The notes: generated by a model from the sequence alone, not told the origin. A stretch of DNA of 64,000 nt from an uncultured Clostridia bacterium (GCA_948739805.1 CAPYID010000005.1:7292-71291), one strand, 5' to 3'; counted from the first letter of the stretch, positions 9,354 through 16,944 are shown. Made by a program: numbers and translations.

Positions 9354-9725
9354 TTAATCTTTCCCCCTTATCATTTTTTCTGTTAATACAATTATTATAT
9401 AACCTATTACATAACAGATAATATCTTTTATATCAAAAGTTGAACCTAATATTATTTTCATTACTCTATTATTATTTGCTATCAAGTTTGATAAATTAAA
9501 ATATTGCATTACTTCAACTACTATTGCTAGAATTAAAACATATAAAGATAGATGTTTTAATTTGTTTAGAAATATCGTTTTTGCAAATAAATATATACAT
9601 ATAATTATTAGTATATCTCCTATATATGGTCTTATAAAATTATCATGTACATATACTGCAATAAAAACTTCTATTAAAAAAACTATGATAAATCCAATAA
9701 AATATTTAACTCTTTTACTTTTCAT
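9354..9725 (-). CDS. DUF2809 family membrane protein
   Basis: This 123-residue protein has four hydrophobic segments. The DUF2809 pattern is visible: RPYIGDILIIICIYLFAK near residue 32, VVEVMQYFNL near residue 70, and GSTFDIKDIICYVIGY near residue 94. No biochemical function is known for the family. It lies between the 164-residue hypothetical gene (21 bases away) and DUF2975 (1 base away) in one operon. Confidence 0.8.
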   Translation of the reverse strand: MKSKRVKYFIGFIIVFLIEVFIAVYVHDNFIRPYIGDILIIICIYLFAKTIFLNKLKHLSLYVLILAIVVEVMQYFNLSNLIANNNRVMKIILGSTFDIKDIICYVIGYIIIVLTEKMIRGKD

Positions 9726-9746
9726 GTATTCTCCTTGTATATTTGC

Positions 9747-10241
9747 TTAAATCTGTTCTGATAATATTTTTTCCATTTCTAATTTATCTTGAAATTCAAT
9801 TTTGTTGCCTATATGCTTTGCTGTACAATAACTTGTAATAGATATAATTCCAAAAATTATTGTTATCATTCCATCATAATAATATTGTTTATGTCCTCTA
9901 TCTTCAATATAATCTCTTAATCCAATTAACTCACTATCATAGTCATTGAATACTTTTTTGGTTCCGTCGTTATAGACTATAGTATATTCATCAACATCAT
10001 AACTTAAAAAGTATTGTATATTCTTTGCATTTTCTATACTTGGTATTTCGTTATAATCTGAAGACATTTTTATATATTTGTTTATAATTTCAATATTCTT
10101 TTTATTAATATTCAATATTGTTTTTTCAAAGAATAAATGGTCAAGAGTCGAAAAACCATAAAATATTGTTACACAAACACATAGAAAACTAATTATTGTC
10201 AATAAAATTTCACTGAACACTAAAATTTTTCTTCTTTTCAT
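9747..10241 (-). CDS. hypothetical two-pass membrane protein
   Basis: This 164-residue protein has an N-terminal membrane segment (about 9-31) and a second one (about 121-141). The roughly 90 residues between them are predicted extracytoplasmic and rich in N, K, Y and D. The last 20 residues are charged. No family is recognised. It is the first gene of the operon that continues with DUF2809, DUF2975 and XRE genes. A good promoter lies just upstream and an AAGGAG ribosome site precedes the ATG. Confidence 0.65.
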   Translation of the reverse strand: MKRRKILVFSEILLTIISFLCVCVTIFYGFSTLDHLFFEKTILNINKKNIEIINKYIKMSSDYNEIPSIENAKNIQYFLSYDVDEYTIVYNDGTKKVFNDYDSELIGLRDYIEDRGHKQYYYDGMITIIFGIISITSYCTAKHIGNKIEFQDKLEMEKILSEQI

Positions 10242-10262
10242 TTCATTCTCCTTATGTTCAAT

Positions 10263-10291
10263 AATATAACATAGTCTTTTTTGATTGTCAA
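10263..10291 (-). promoter_or_regulatory. promoter of the 164-aa/DUF2809/DUF2975/XRE operon
   Basis: TTGACA-N17-TATATT on the minus strand, 22 bases before the ATG at 10241. Confidence 0.75.
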
Positions 10292-10346
10292 TATTTTTTT
10301 ATTGTTTTTCAATAATTTTATTTTGTATAAAAGTTCTTTACATATA

Positions 10347-10383
10347 AAAAACTATACTACCACTTTCTGATAATATAGTTTTT
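10347..10383 (-). terminator. terminator after the 374-aa gene
   Basis: AAAAACTATA and TATAGTTTTT pair across a 17-base loop, 11 bases past the stop at 10395. T runs lie on the minus-strand side. Confidence 0.65.
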
Positions 10384-10394
10384 CATGAAATAAT

Positions 10395-11519
10395 TTAGTT
10401 TTCATTTTCTAATAATTCATTTACATATTTTCTAAAACCTTGTAATGGTTCAATAGGCTTTATCTTTTTATCTGATGAAATAATATATATATTGTCTGTT
10501 CTCGTTGATATTAAAATTTCATAGTCATTTACTTTTATTTTTGTTCCATTATTATATTCATCTATTATATTAAGATTATTAATCATTTTATTGCTCAATT
10601 CTTGTGGTGTTATATGTGAATATATTATTGGTGTAGTTATTTTCTCTATAATGTCTTTATCTGTTATTTCTATTGTTTTATTAGGATTTGTTATTGTTAT
10701 TTTATCTGTACTAAACATTTGCTCCTTATTATCAATGTCCTCATCAAAAGTATATTCTAAAATTGAATCTAAATTAGATGTTATATAAAAAAGTTCATAT
10801 TGAATTTCATCTTTTATTAAGAATCCTGTTTCGGAGTACATTAACATTTTTACTCCATTATTGAAGTCTATTAAATAATTTGGTTTTACAAAATCACTTT
10901 CCTTGTAGTCTAATTCTTTGAAATAGCATTCTCTACATTCATTGAAAATATAGTCTAGTGCTGTTTTTCTTTCTATACTTATTTGTTTATCTTCTTTATT
11001 TGTAATTGTTACTTTATCTGTTTTGAAAATTTGTGCATTTTCTGTAATTTTTTTATCAACTATATCCTGTACTTTACGCAATATCTGAGGATTTATTTTA
11101 GTAACAATATATTGTCCCTTATTATTCAAATTAACAAACCCTTCAGCATCATACCTAGCAAAGCTAAAGTCGATATTATTTCCTAAATTCACTTTATAAA
11201 TTCCTGATATTGGAAAACTTACTTTCTCAGAATAATCATCAAATTCTTTATTTAATATACTATCATCTATCATTTTTATTAGTTCTTTATCTGTTACATC
11301 TATATCAAAACTTTCATTTTCCATTAAATATGTATAAGTTACTTTTATATGTTTTTGTTCTTCATTTTTATATTCTTGTTCTTCTATTGTAACATCTTCT
11401 TTTTGTATTGAAATTTTATCCCTTATGCCCTCTCCTAAACCTGTAAACATTAACATACCAACTAATATTATTAATATTGCGACTATTATTGAAATTATTA
11501 TTACAACTTTATTTTTCAT
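10395..11519 (-). CDS. hypothetical membrane-anchored protein with internal repeats
   Basis: This 374-residue protein has one N-terminal membrane anchor (about residues 5-27) and a large outside domain. The outside region contains repeated blocks: FKTDKVTITNKEDKQISIE (about 165) and FSTDKITITNPNKTIEITD (about 270), each followed by a segment ending with the pattern of a predicted helix and beta strands. A weaker third copy lies near residue 60 (KVTYTYLMENESFDIDVTD). No known family is recognised. It is co-oriented with the 272-residue and 84-residue genes upstream and ends the transcript at the hairpin 10347-10383. Likely envelope-exposed cargo of the element. Confidence 0.6.
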   Translation of the reverse strand: MKNKVVIIISIIVAILIILVGMLMFTGLGEGIRDKISIQKEDVTIEEQEYKNEEQKHIKVTYTYLMENESFDIDVTDKELIKMIDDSILNKEFDDYSEKVSFPISGIYKVNLGNNIDFSFARYDAEGFVNLNNKGQYIVTKINPQILRKVQDIVDKKITENAQIFKTDKVTITNKEDKQISIERKTALDYIFNECRECYFKELDYKESDFVKPNYLIDFNNGVKMLMYSETGFLIKDEIQYELFYITSNLDSILEYTFDEDIDNKEQMFSTDKITITNPNKTIEITDKDIIEKITTPIIYSHITPQELSNKMINNLNIIDEYNNGTKIKVNDYEILISTRTDNIYIISSDKKIKPIEPLQGFRKYVNELLENEN

Positions 11520-11545
11520 AGTATATATTCCTCCAATTAATCAAA

Positions 11546-12364
11546 TTATTGTTCTATAACTTCTATTGATTTTAATTTTAGCCTTAAATCCACATATTTA
11601 GCATTATTATATACATCATCACTATAATCATATTGTACTTTTATTTTTTTACCTTTTTCTAACTTTCCTATAATTTCTGTTCTGTCTGTTATATAAACTT
11701 TTCTTACAAATGGAAAATGATGCACAGTATCTGAATTTGTGTTATCCTCAATGTCATATTTTATATATAAATAAGATTCTGTTGATGATGTAACCCCATC
11801 AGTATTATTATTCGTTAGATACATCGCTCCAATTGTTATTATGGGATTATCACTATTTATTGTTTGTTCTTGCATTTTATTAAAATCTTCTCTTTTTAAT
11901 ACAACTATTTCATTATTTTTTGTATCAATATATTTTATGGGAGCGTTACTGTATTTAATTAAATCTCCTCTGCAAATTAATAAATCACCTGATTCTATGT
12001 AATTTATATCATATTTTTCTGAAGTCAAATAATCTATACAAGTTTGATTTTTTATCTCAATATTGGCAGTAGTATATTCTTCAATATCATATACAAACTC
12101 TTCAAAAAGTTGCCCTCCAGACATATTAATAGACTTTTCAGATTTTCCTTCAACTAAGCCTTGTATCACTATATCATTTGTAATAGTAGTTATTTCTCTT
12201 TCTAAATCATAAGCAAAATTTTCTTTATCATTATATATTTGTCCTACTTCATCTTCTTGTTCTTCTTCTAATTTTACTTTTTTATTTACTATTAAGGTAG
12301 TAAATACTATTACTACTAATAAAACAATTAATCCTAAAATTATTAATACTTTCTTTTTCATCAT
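11546..12364 (-). CDS. hypothetical membrane-anchored protein
   Basis: This 272-residue protein has a lysine-rich N terminus and one membrane segment (about 6-27), followed by an acidic stretch and a mixed alpha/beta outside domain. The C-terminal portion (KLEKGKKIKVQYDYSDDVYNNAKYVDLRLKLKSIEV) looks like a small beta-barrel fold, but I cannot name a family. It starts after a GGAG site 21 bases below the 84-residue gene and is followed 26 bases later by the 374-residue gene, so the three make one operon. Confidence 0.6.
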   Translation of the reverse strand: MMKKKVLIILGLIVLLVVIVFTTLIVNKKVKLEEEQEDEVGQIYNDKENFAYDLEREITTITNDIVIQGLVEGKSEKSINMSGGQLFEEFVYDIEEYTTANIEIKNQTCIDYLTSEKYDINYIESGDLLICRGDLIKYSNAPIKYIDTKNNEIVVLKREDFNKMQEQTINSDNPIITIGAMYLTNNNTDGVTSSTESYLYIKYDIEDNTNSDTVHHFPFVRKVYITDRTEIIGKLEKGKKIKVQYDYSDDVYNNAKYVDLRLKLKSIEVIEQ

Positions 12365-12385
12365 TTTCTCCTTTATATTTCATAC

Positions 12386-12640
12386 TTATATCTTTATTGC
12401 TACCATTAATTCATTATCATTAACTATTCTTGTAACATTCTTATATATAAATTCTGCTCCAGTAAAATATGTCTTGTAATATAGATTTTCTAATCTTATT
12501 TTTGCTAATTCCAAAAATCTATTCACGTCATATTCAGATAAGTTACTTTTTACTCTTAATTCATAAAAAGTAAATATCAATATTTCTTCATTTTCATCTA
12601 ATTTTTTATTTATATAATCATCTATAAATCCTAATGTCAT
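12386..12640 (-). CDS. hypothetical 84-aa protein
   Basis: A small soluble protein, strongly charged, with no signal or membrane segment. It starts MTLGFIDDYINKKLDENEEILIFTFYELRVK and reads as mostly helical. No family is recognised. It lies first among the long genes of the operon with the 272- and 374-residue membrane-anchored proteins, about 130 bases below the operon promoter. A GGTGAT ribosome site precedes the ATG. Confidence 0.5.
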   Translation of the reverse strand: MTLGFIDDYINKKLDENEEILIFTFYELRVKSNLSEYDVNRFLELAKIRLENLYYKTYFTGAEFIYKNVTRIVNDNELMVAIKI

Positions 12641-12680
12641 CTTATCACCTCAAAATCCGTATATTTTTTATAATATCTAT

Positions 12681-12740
12681 CTAAAATAATTTTTTACTTT
12701 TATTTAAAAAGAACCAAAAAATTGCAATTCCTATTATCAT
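12681..12740 (-). CDS. possible 19-aa hydrophobic leader or micropeptide
   Basis: An ATG at 12740 preceded by a strong GAGGAG site opens a 19-codon frame encoding MIIGIAIFWFFLNKSKKLF, which is one short hydrophobic helix with a basic tail. It is the first frame after the operon promoter at 12768-12796. It may be a leader peptide or a tiny membrane protein. The good ribosome site is the main support. Confidence 0.3.
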   Translation of the reverse strand: MIIGIAIFWFFLNKSKKLF

Positions 12741-12767
12741 ATTATTTTTCTCCTCAATTTCTTTTAA

Positions 12768-12796
12768 ATAATATCACATTTTAGTATTTTTAACAA
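12768..12796 (-). promoter_or_regulatory. promoter of the 84/272/374-aa operon
   Basis: TTGTTA-N17-TATTAT on the minus strand. It is divergent from the plus-strand promoter at 12838-12866. Confidence 0.55.
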
Positions 12797-12837
12797 TCTA
12801 TTTCGTTATTTGGTACTAATTTTTTTATGATGTTCGC

Positions 12838-12866
12838 TTGTATTTAACTAAAATATATTATAGAAT
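12838..12866 (+). promoter_or_regulatory. promoter of the 41-aa ORF transcript
   Basis: TTGTAT-N17-TAGAAT on the plus strand. It predicts a start near 12873 and a 5' leader of about 57 bases. Confidence 0.55.
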
Positions 12867-12929
12867 ATTATCAACCTGGACGTAAGAGAAAGGCTAGTCT
12901 TTTCTAAAGGCGGAAGGGAGGCTACAGAT

Positions 12930-13055
12930 ATGACCGTTGGTGATGCGATTCTAAATTTAGTTGAACAATTGCTACAAGAAAGAGAAAAAGTCGTAAGGCT
13001 AGAAATCTCTAATGGGCAACAACTAGATAAGGATGAACAATTGAACAAAGACTAA
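12930..13055 (+). CDS. 41-aa peptide facing an antisense-like small RNA
   Basis: The frame has a strong GGGAGG ribosome site nine bases before the ATG, an upstream promoter, and an intrinsic terminator 20 bases after the stop, so it looks like a complete short gene. The product (MTVGDAILNLVEQLLQEREK..., ending DEQLNKD) is charged and amphipathic with no membrane helix, unlike classical type I toxins. Bases 12931-12940, overlapping the start codon and codons 2-4, are repeated at 13157-13166. There the opposite strand carries the loop of a small RNA. This arrangement suggests antisense control of translation. The function of the peptide is unknown. Confidence 0.55.
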   Translation: MTVGDAILNLVEQLLQEREKVVRLEISNGQQLDKDEQLNKD

Positions 13056-13074
13056 CTGTAGCAATACATAGTCG

Positions 13075-13108
13075 ATAGAGTAAGTTTCGCAGCTTGCTCT
13101 ATTTTTTA
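13075..13108 (+). terminator. terminator of the 41-aa ORF transcript
   Basis: A 10-bp stem (ATAGAGTAAG with CTTGCTCTAT, one G-T pair) around TTTCGCAG, followed by TTTTT on the plus strand. Confidence 0.8.
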
Positions 13109-13112
13109 GCAT

Positions 13113-13187
13113 AAAAAAAGTATGTGTATTCGCAGGTACACATACAACTACAAGTTTGACCGTTGGAATCAAACACATTTATTTTGT
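13113..13187 (-). ncRNA. putative antisense regulatory RNA, about 75 nt
   Basis: A minus-strand transcript is predicted from the consensus promoter at 13194-13222. It ends at a perfect 9-bp terminator stem (GTATGTGTA with TACACATAC) followed by seven Ts at 13113-13119. Near its 5' end GTTTGA and TCAAAC pair to expose the loop TTCCAACGG. The loop and its 3' side (CCAACGGTCA) are complementary over ten bases to the start region of the 41-aa ORF mRNA. The two transcripts converge but hardly overlap, so pairing would act in trans. Confidence 0.6.
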
Positions 13188-13193
13188 AATTAA

Positions 13194-13222
13194 ATAATAG
13201 CATAATATTTGAGATTTGTCAA
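13194..13222 (-). promoter_or_regulatory. consensus promoter of the small antisense RNA
   Basis: TTGACA-N17-TATTAT on the minus strand. The stretch downstream to the terminator holds no ORF, which supports an RNA product. Confidence 0.8.
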
Positions 13223-13263
13223 ATATAAAATCAAAATTTACATCCCTTATTTTTCAACGTTTC

Positions 13264-13292
13264 TTGACATTATTTAATAACTTTGATAAATT
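13264..13292 (+). promoter_or_regulatory. promoter of hup
   Basis: TTGACA-N17-TAAATT on the plus strand, 37 bases before the hup start. Confidence 0.8.
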
Positions 13293-13328
13293 ATTTACAA
13301 TATATTTGTGAAAGGGGGTTATATCATA

Positions 13329-13604
13329 ATGAATAAAAGTGAATTAGTAGCAAATATTGCTCAAAAAGTTGGTTCTTCAAAAAAATCTGCTGAAGAAAAT
13401 TTAGATACTATGATTGAAATAATTTCTGAGGAATTAAAAAAAGGTAATACCATTAAATTAGTTGGTTTTGGAAATTTTGAAACTCGTAAAAGAGCTGCGA
13501 GAAAAGGAAGAAATCCAAGAACTAAAGAAGATATAAGAATACCTGCATCAACGGTTCCAGTGTTCAAGGCTGGAAAAGCATTAAAAGATGCTGTAAATAA
13601 ATAA
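13329..13604 (+). CDS. hup: HU-family DNA-binding protein
   Basis: This 91-residue histone-like protein bends DNA as a dimer. The start MNKSELVANIAQKV at 13329 is chosen because GAAAGGGGG lies ten bases before it; an upstream GTG overlaps that ribosome site. Family features are the helical N terminus, the GFGNFETRKRAARKGRNP segment with the arm, and the C-terminal helix KAGKALKDAVN. It is one of the few plus-strand genes and has its own promoter and terminator. Its place inside the element suggests an accessory HU brought by the ICE rather than the only chromosomal copy. Confidence 0.95.
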   Translation: MNKSELVANIAQKVGSSKKSAEENLDTMIEIISEELKKGNTIKLVGFGNFETRKRAARKGRNPRTKEDIRIPASTVPVFKAGKALKDAVNK

Positions 13605-13607
13605 TAA

Positions 13608-13648
13608 CAAATCCCCTATCTCAATGCTTATCATTTTTAGGGGATTTG
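13608..13648 (+). terminator. terminator of hup
   Basis: A 10-bp perfect stem (CAAATCCCCT with AGGGGATTTG) four bases after the hup stop, followed by an A/T-rich tail. Confidence 0.8.
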
Positions 13649-13717
13649 ATTTATATTTAGTTTTATTTTAAAAGAATTTTTATTGTAAAGTTTTTTGCAA
13701 TATCCTTTTTATTAGAA

Positions 13718-14206
13718 TTAACTTTCTATTCGTACTGTAAGTTCTTCTTTCATTTTATTTAAGTCATTTTCAACATCTGTAAATATTACTTTTTTCCCTT
13801 GTTTAATTAGTCCCATTATTTTATAAAAATTATTTTCCAACTCTTTTGCCACTTTATCAATTACTTTAGCCTCAACTCCATTTATTATATGTACATGGTC
13901 TACATATTTTTCTATGGTTGGAAACATATTTTGTAAAAGAAATACTGAATCTTGTCCTAAGAATTTTTCTATTAGTATAGTATCACAGTTTCCATACTTT
14001 TTTATCTTCTTATCTCTTATTTCTTTGTATTTTTCTACTTTGCTACTCATTGGAATAAACCACAAAATATCTGATTTTTTCTCTTTTACACAAAAATAAG
14101 TAGGTCTTGCTTTTCCATTTTCATGATTTCTCATAAGTGTCTTATCTTTTACCACATTAAAATATTCTTCTTTTATATGATATACATATCCTTTTTTTAT
14201 TTCCAT
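13718..14206 (-). CDS. type III toxin-antitoxin toxin, CptN/ToxN family endoribonuclease
   Basis: This 162-residue protein begins with the short beta strands and positions characteristic of the ToxN/AbiQ/CptN group (KKGYVYHIKEEYF), followed by PTYFCVKEKKSDILWFIPMSS and SVFLLQNMFPT. The fold is MazF-like. The toxin would cut RNA, including its own repeat antitoxin. The decisive support is upstream: an RNA locus of two near-identical 39-base units, a terminator hairpin, then the toxin start after GGAG, which is the standard type III order. In this family the RNA neutralises the toxin by forming a complex with it, and release during phage infection can abort growth. The subfamily (CptIN rather than ToxIN or TenpIN) is from remembered sequence and repeat length. 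Confidence 0.78.
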   Translation of the reverse strand: MEIKKGYVYHIKEEYFNVVKDKTLMRNHENGKARPTYFCVKEKKSDILWFIPMSSKVEKYKEIRDKKIKKYGNCDTILIEKFLGQDSVFLLQNMFPTIEKYVDHVHIINGVEAKVIDKVAKELENNFYKIMGLIKQGKKVIFTDVENDLNKMKEELTVRIES

Positions 14207-14229
14207 ATTAACTCCATTCTATAATGAAA

Positions 14230-14253
14230 CCTCCCTTATATTTCAAAGGGAGG
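14230..14253 (-). terminator. attenuating terminator between type III antitoxin RNA and toxin
   Basis: An 8-bp perfect stem (CCTCCCTT with AAGGGAGG), followed on the minus strand by TTTCATT. It lies between the RNA repeats and the toxin start, as in type III systems, where it sets the RNA-to-toxin ratio. Confidence 0.75.
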
Positions 14254-14371
14254 ACATATTATTTTCATTTGGGATAATTTATTAGCCGCACCACCCAAGA
14301 GCGACACATATTTATCGTTTGGGATAATTTGTTAGTCGCACCACCCAAGAGCGACATAATATTTTCTTGTT
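14254..14371 (-). ncRNA. type III antitoxin RNA with two tandem repeats
   Basis: The transcript is predicted to start near 14371. Two 39-base units occupy 14318-14356 and 14268-14306, with a period of 50 bases. They differ at two positions in the second half (T/C in the GTCGCACC-facing part and one A/G). Each unit read on the minus strand contains GTCGCTCTTGGGTGGTGCG and ends in ATTATCCCAAA, with CTTGGG able to pair with CCCAA, so a pseudoknot-forming unit is plausible. Toxin cleavage between units would release individual antitoxin RNAs. Confidence 0.75.
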
Positions 14372-14377
14372 AAGTCA

Positions 14378-14406
14378 ATTATAGAATATTTTTTTACTAT
14401 TGTCAA
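14378..14406 (-). promoter_or_regulatory. perfect consensus promoter of the type III locus
   Basis: TTGACA-N17-TATAAT on the minus strand just upstream of the repeats, as needed for high antitoxin RNA levels. Confidence 0.9.
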
Positions 14407-14495
14407 CAACTTAACTTCATTTTTATTATATGAAATATTCATTTTATTATTGATACAACTTAATATTTTAATTAATTAAAACTAGAGAATTTTTA

Positions 14496-14975
14496 TTAAT
14501 TAATTCTATCTGCAAGTTCTAATGGTGAATATGTGCATATAAGAACTGGTCTTTTTGTATTTATAAATTTTTCAATGTATTGTTTTGTTTCAATAATGAT
14601 TATTACTCTATCAGAATTAGATATCTTGTCAATTTTTTCAAATAATGTATCTGTTTCTAATTCTTTTATTGCAATAATATCATATGTAAATTCATCTGTT
14701 TTCATAGTTACATTTATAGGATATTTTGCTTTTTTTAGTTTTGGACTTCTATCTAGGTACTGCATAACTACATCAAATGCTACTATGTTTCTATTGTTTA
14801 TTTCTCTATTACTATACTTTAGTATTTTTGTATTTATATCTTTAGTTATAGCCTTACTTGCAATCAAGAAATTAATATCATTTTCAGTGCAATTACATAA
14901 CTTTAAAACATGTTCTTCTCTCAATGATTGAAAATTCCATAAAAGTTTTACTATCTGTTTTTGCCTTTCATTCAT
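14496..14975 (-). CDS. hypothetical element protein, winged-helix-like N terminus
   Basis: The start ATG at 14975 (MNERQKQIVKLLWNF) is chosen over an in-frame TTG at 14990; a GGAAGTG site precedes it. The protein is about 159 residues. The N-terminal 60 residues read like a winged helix (RQKQIVKLLWNFQSLREEHVLKLCNCTENDINFLIASKAI). The rest is alpha/beta with a hydrophobic strand RVIIIIETKQY. It resembles hypothetical proteins of Clostridia conjugative elements (possibly DUF5697-like), but I cannot confirm that. It overlaps the end of a small frameshifted gene upstream. Confidence 0.5.
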   Translation of the reverse strand: MNERQKQIVKLLWNFQSLREEHVLKLCNCTENDINFLIASKAITKDINTKILKYSNREINNRNIVAFDVVMQYLDRSPKLKKAKYPINVTMKTDEFTYDIIAIKELETDTLFEKIDKISNSDRVIIIIETKQYIEKFINTKRPVLICTYSPLELADRIN

Positions 14976-15106
14976 TAGCATCACTTCCAATTATTTTAAC
15001 TAATGAACTATAAACTTTTCTTTTTTCAGGAATTATCTTATATATCTTAACAATTACTTTTTCTTTTGGAAATGGTGGTCTGTTTAACCTTTTTATCTGT
15101 TTTCAT
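14968..15106 (-). pseudogene. frameshifted small basic protein
   Basis: An ATG at 15106 overlapping the end of the upstream gene starts MKTDKK. A second frame continues RPPFPKEKVIVKIYKIIPEKRKVYSS and stops at 14968, overlapping the next gene's start. The length is one base more than a multiple of three, so a single indel near 15080 would restore about 45 residues. The tight overlaps with both neighbours argue that it was a real gene of the operon. Confidence 0.4.
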
Positions 15107-15968
15107 CTATACCCCCTAACCAATCATCGATTTCTATGATATTTGTTTTGTTAGTTAGTATTTCATTTATTTTTTCTTTGTTGCCTTTCAATGTTAGAAT
15201 ACTTATCTCTCTTTTCACATTTTTTATGTCTCTATTAAATATGTTTAATCTATAAAGTTTTTCTGTATCTATAAAAGGCATTAAAACTATATATTCATTA
15301 TCTTCTGTCATATATTCAGCATTTTCCCAATTAGATAATAATATTTCAGTATTTTGATAAATTTGTTTTGTTATCTGATAAAAGTCTGTTTCTTCAAGTT
15401 TTCTCATTATTAGTAAATTTCTAGCTGTAGGCTTTATTATAACTGTCGATTCTTTACCAAATACAAACTTTTGATTATCATTTAACATTTCCATATTCTC
15501 TAAAAGAATTATGATGTTTTCACATTCTATTATCTTTTGTATATCGTTTACTATTTGACTTCTATATGATATCGCCTTATCTTTTGAAATATAATATACT
15601 AAAGTTTCTTTATCTTGATATATTAATTTTCCTAAATATTTCCTAGATGCCTGTGTTAATTCCGTATCGCCTTTTATGTTCCAACTTGCAACAAAATCAA
15701 TATTACTGTCTATTGTTAATCCAGCGACTATTGCTATTTGTTTTACTCTCTCTATATATTCCTTACTCCTACATGAAAAACTGTAATCATATCCAAACTT
15801 CTTTACTAATCTTGTTCCTCTATTATCCAGTTTTATATATACTCTATTTACTCTTTTTATATATCTTTCTTTTTCTAATATCTTTAGCCTTTTCCAATAA
15901 TAATACTTCGATTTATATATTCTCTTACAATCTGCTCCAAGCATCAGCTTATACTTTCCTAAGAACAT
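15093..15968 (-). CDS. replication-relaxation-like hypothetical protein, 5' end probably frameshifted
   Basis: The frame gives about 291 residues beginning MFLGKYKLMLGADCKRIY, then a winged-helix-like region (KRLKILEKERYIKRVNRVYIKLDNRG) similar in style to replication-relaxation proteins of mobile elements. The remainder is unrecognised. No ribosome site fits this ATG. Upstream in frame comes LGRDIEVLM, then a stop. One base out of frame, MKLTRKRY starts at 16002 behind AGGAGG (16021-16026). A one-base indel near 15990 would join the two into MKLT-GRDIEVLMFLGKYK. The gene may therefore be broken. Confidence 0.5.
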   Translation of the reverse strand: MFLGKYKLMLGADCKRIYKSKYYYWKRLKILEKERYIKRVNRVYIKLDNRGTRLVKKFGYDYSFSCRSKEYIERVKQIAIVAGLTIDSNIDFVASWNIKGDTELTQASRKYLGKLIYQDKETLVYYISKDKAISYRSQIVNDIQKIIECENIIILLENMEMLNDNQKFVFGKESTVIIKPTARNLLIMRKLEETDFYQITKQIYQNTEILLSNWENAEYMTEDNEYIVLMPFIDTEKLYRLNIFNRDIKNVKREISILTLKGNKEKINEILTNKTNIIEIDDWLGGIDENR

Positions 15969-16197
15969 CAAAACTTCTATATCTCTTCCGAGTTAATTTC
16001 ATTTCCACATTCTATCCTTACCTCCTTTTTTACTTTTTGATACCACACACTATTTTTTTACTCCTTTTTTCTTTTCCTGTGTTTACTCCCTGTACACCAC
16101 ACACTATGATTTTAAGTTTTGCTTTATTTTTCAATTGTTTTAGTATTATCAAAATGTCTAGTTAAAGGCTATGAAAATTTACCTCAACTGGACATTT

Positions 16198-16800
16198 TTA
16201 TATATCTATTTTAGTAGTGTTTTTTATCCAGTTCAATATTTTTTCACCCTTAAAAACATAGACTTCAGTATATGGATTTTTCTTTTTATCTGTCATACCT
16301 ATTACCCCATAAAACATATTTGCTATATTATCATCTTCTATCACTTTTGATAGAACAAGTCCATCTATAATAGGTTTTATAAACTTATTATCTATATCAA
16401 TGTTTTTTTGATTTTCTACTACTTTTATGAAAACAAACACTAATTGATTATTAAATAAATTTTTGTACTCTTTTGTTTTTTCCATTACATTTAACATTAT
16501 ATTTTTATAAGCATAGTTATTGATATTTTTATACTTTGGTATTACTTCAGGAATATATATTTTCAAAATATCATCCTCAACTGTTGCTTTATATCTATTG
16601 TTTAAATAATTAAGTTTGTCCTGTTCATTTACTTCATATTTATCTCTTAATTTTATTTTATTAAATATGTTATATTTAATTCTTTCTAACCTTCTTAAGT
16701 AATTTTCTACATGTCTAGTTTCAACAATTTCTTCATTGTTAATTATAAATTCTGTTTCATCTCTTAAATCTTCTAATTCTGTTAAAATTTCTTTTTGCAT
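16198..16800 (-). CDS. hypothetical element protein with RusA-like C terminus
   Basis: The start ATG at 16800 follows AAAGGAG. The product has 200 residues. The first 70 are helical and charged. The C-terminal half has NQKNIDIDNKFIKPIIDGLVLSKVIEDDNIA, which recalls the D-x-DN-x-x-K...D...DD metal-binding pattern of RusA-type Holliday-junction resolvases and of the DUF6100 group of Clostridia elements. That similarity is from memory and short. A role in element DNA processing is only a suggestion. Confidence 0.45.
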   Translation of the reverse strand: MQKEILTELEDLRDETEFIINNEEIVETRHVENYLRRLERIKYNIFNKIKLRDKYEVNEQDKLNYLNNRYKATVEDDILKIYIPEVIPKYKNINNYAYKNIMLNVMEKTKEYKNLFNNQLVFVFIKVVENQKNIDIDNKFIKPIIDGLVLSKVIEDDNIANMFYGVIGMTDKKKNPYTEVYVFKGEKILNWIKNTTKIDI

Positions 16801-16910
16801 ATTTTTCTCCTTTCGTAAAAAAAATAGAAGATGCAAAAGTTTTAACTCTTATATCTTCTTAAATAATTTGATTTTCATATTTATATCCAATTGAAATTTT
16901 ATTATATTTC

Positions 16911-16940
16911 TTGACTTTCTACTTATAAATAGATTATAAT
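16911..16940 (+). promoter_or_regulatory. promoter of the plus-strand small RNA
   Basis: TTGACT-N18-TATAAT on the plus strand. The predicted transcript starts near 16945. Confidence 0.75.
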
Positions 16941-16944
16941 AAAT

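Noticed and set aside
12848..13048. 66-codon minus-strand frame rich in serine
   Set aside because: It overlaps the plus-strand 41-aa gene, has no ribosome site, and its composition is that of an antisense frame.
13329..13604. HU as evidence that the element ends before 13 kb
   Set aside because: HU genes occur on mobile elements, and the flanking genes on both sides are element-type, so the att repeats remain the better borders.
14268..14356. Two near-identical 39-base units with 11-base spacing resembling a minimal CRISPR
   Set aside because: They lie directly between a promoter and a ToxN-like toxin gene with a terminator, have only two copies, and no cas genes are present. A type III antitoxin explains them.
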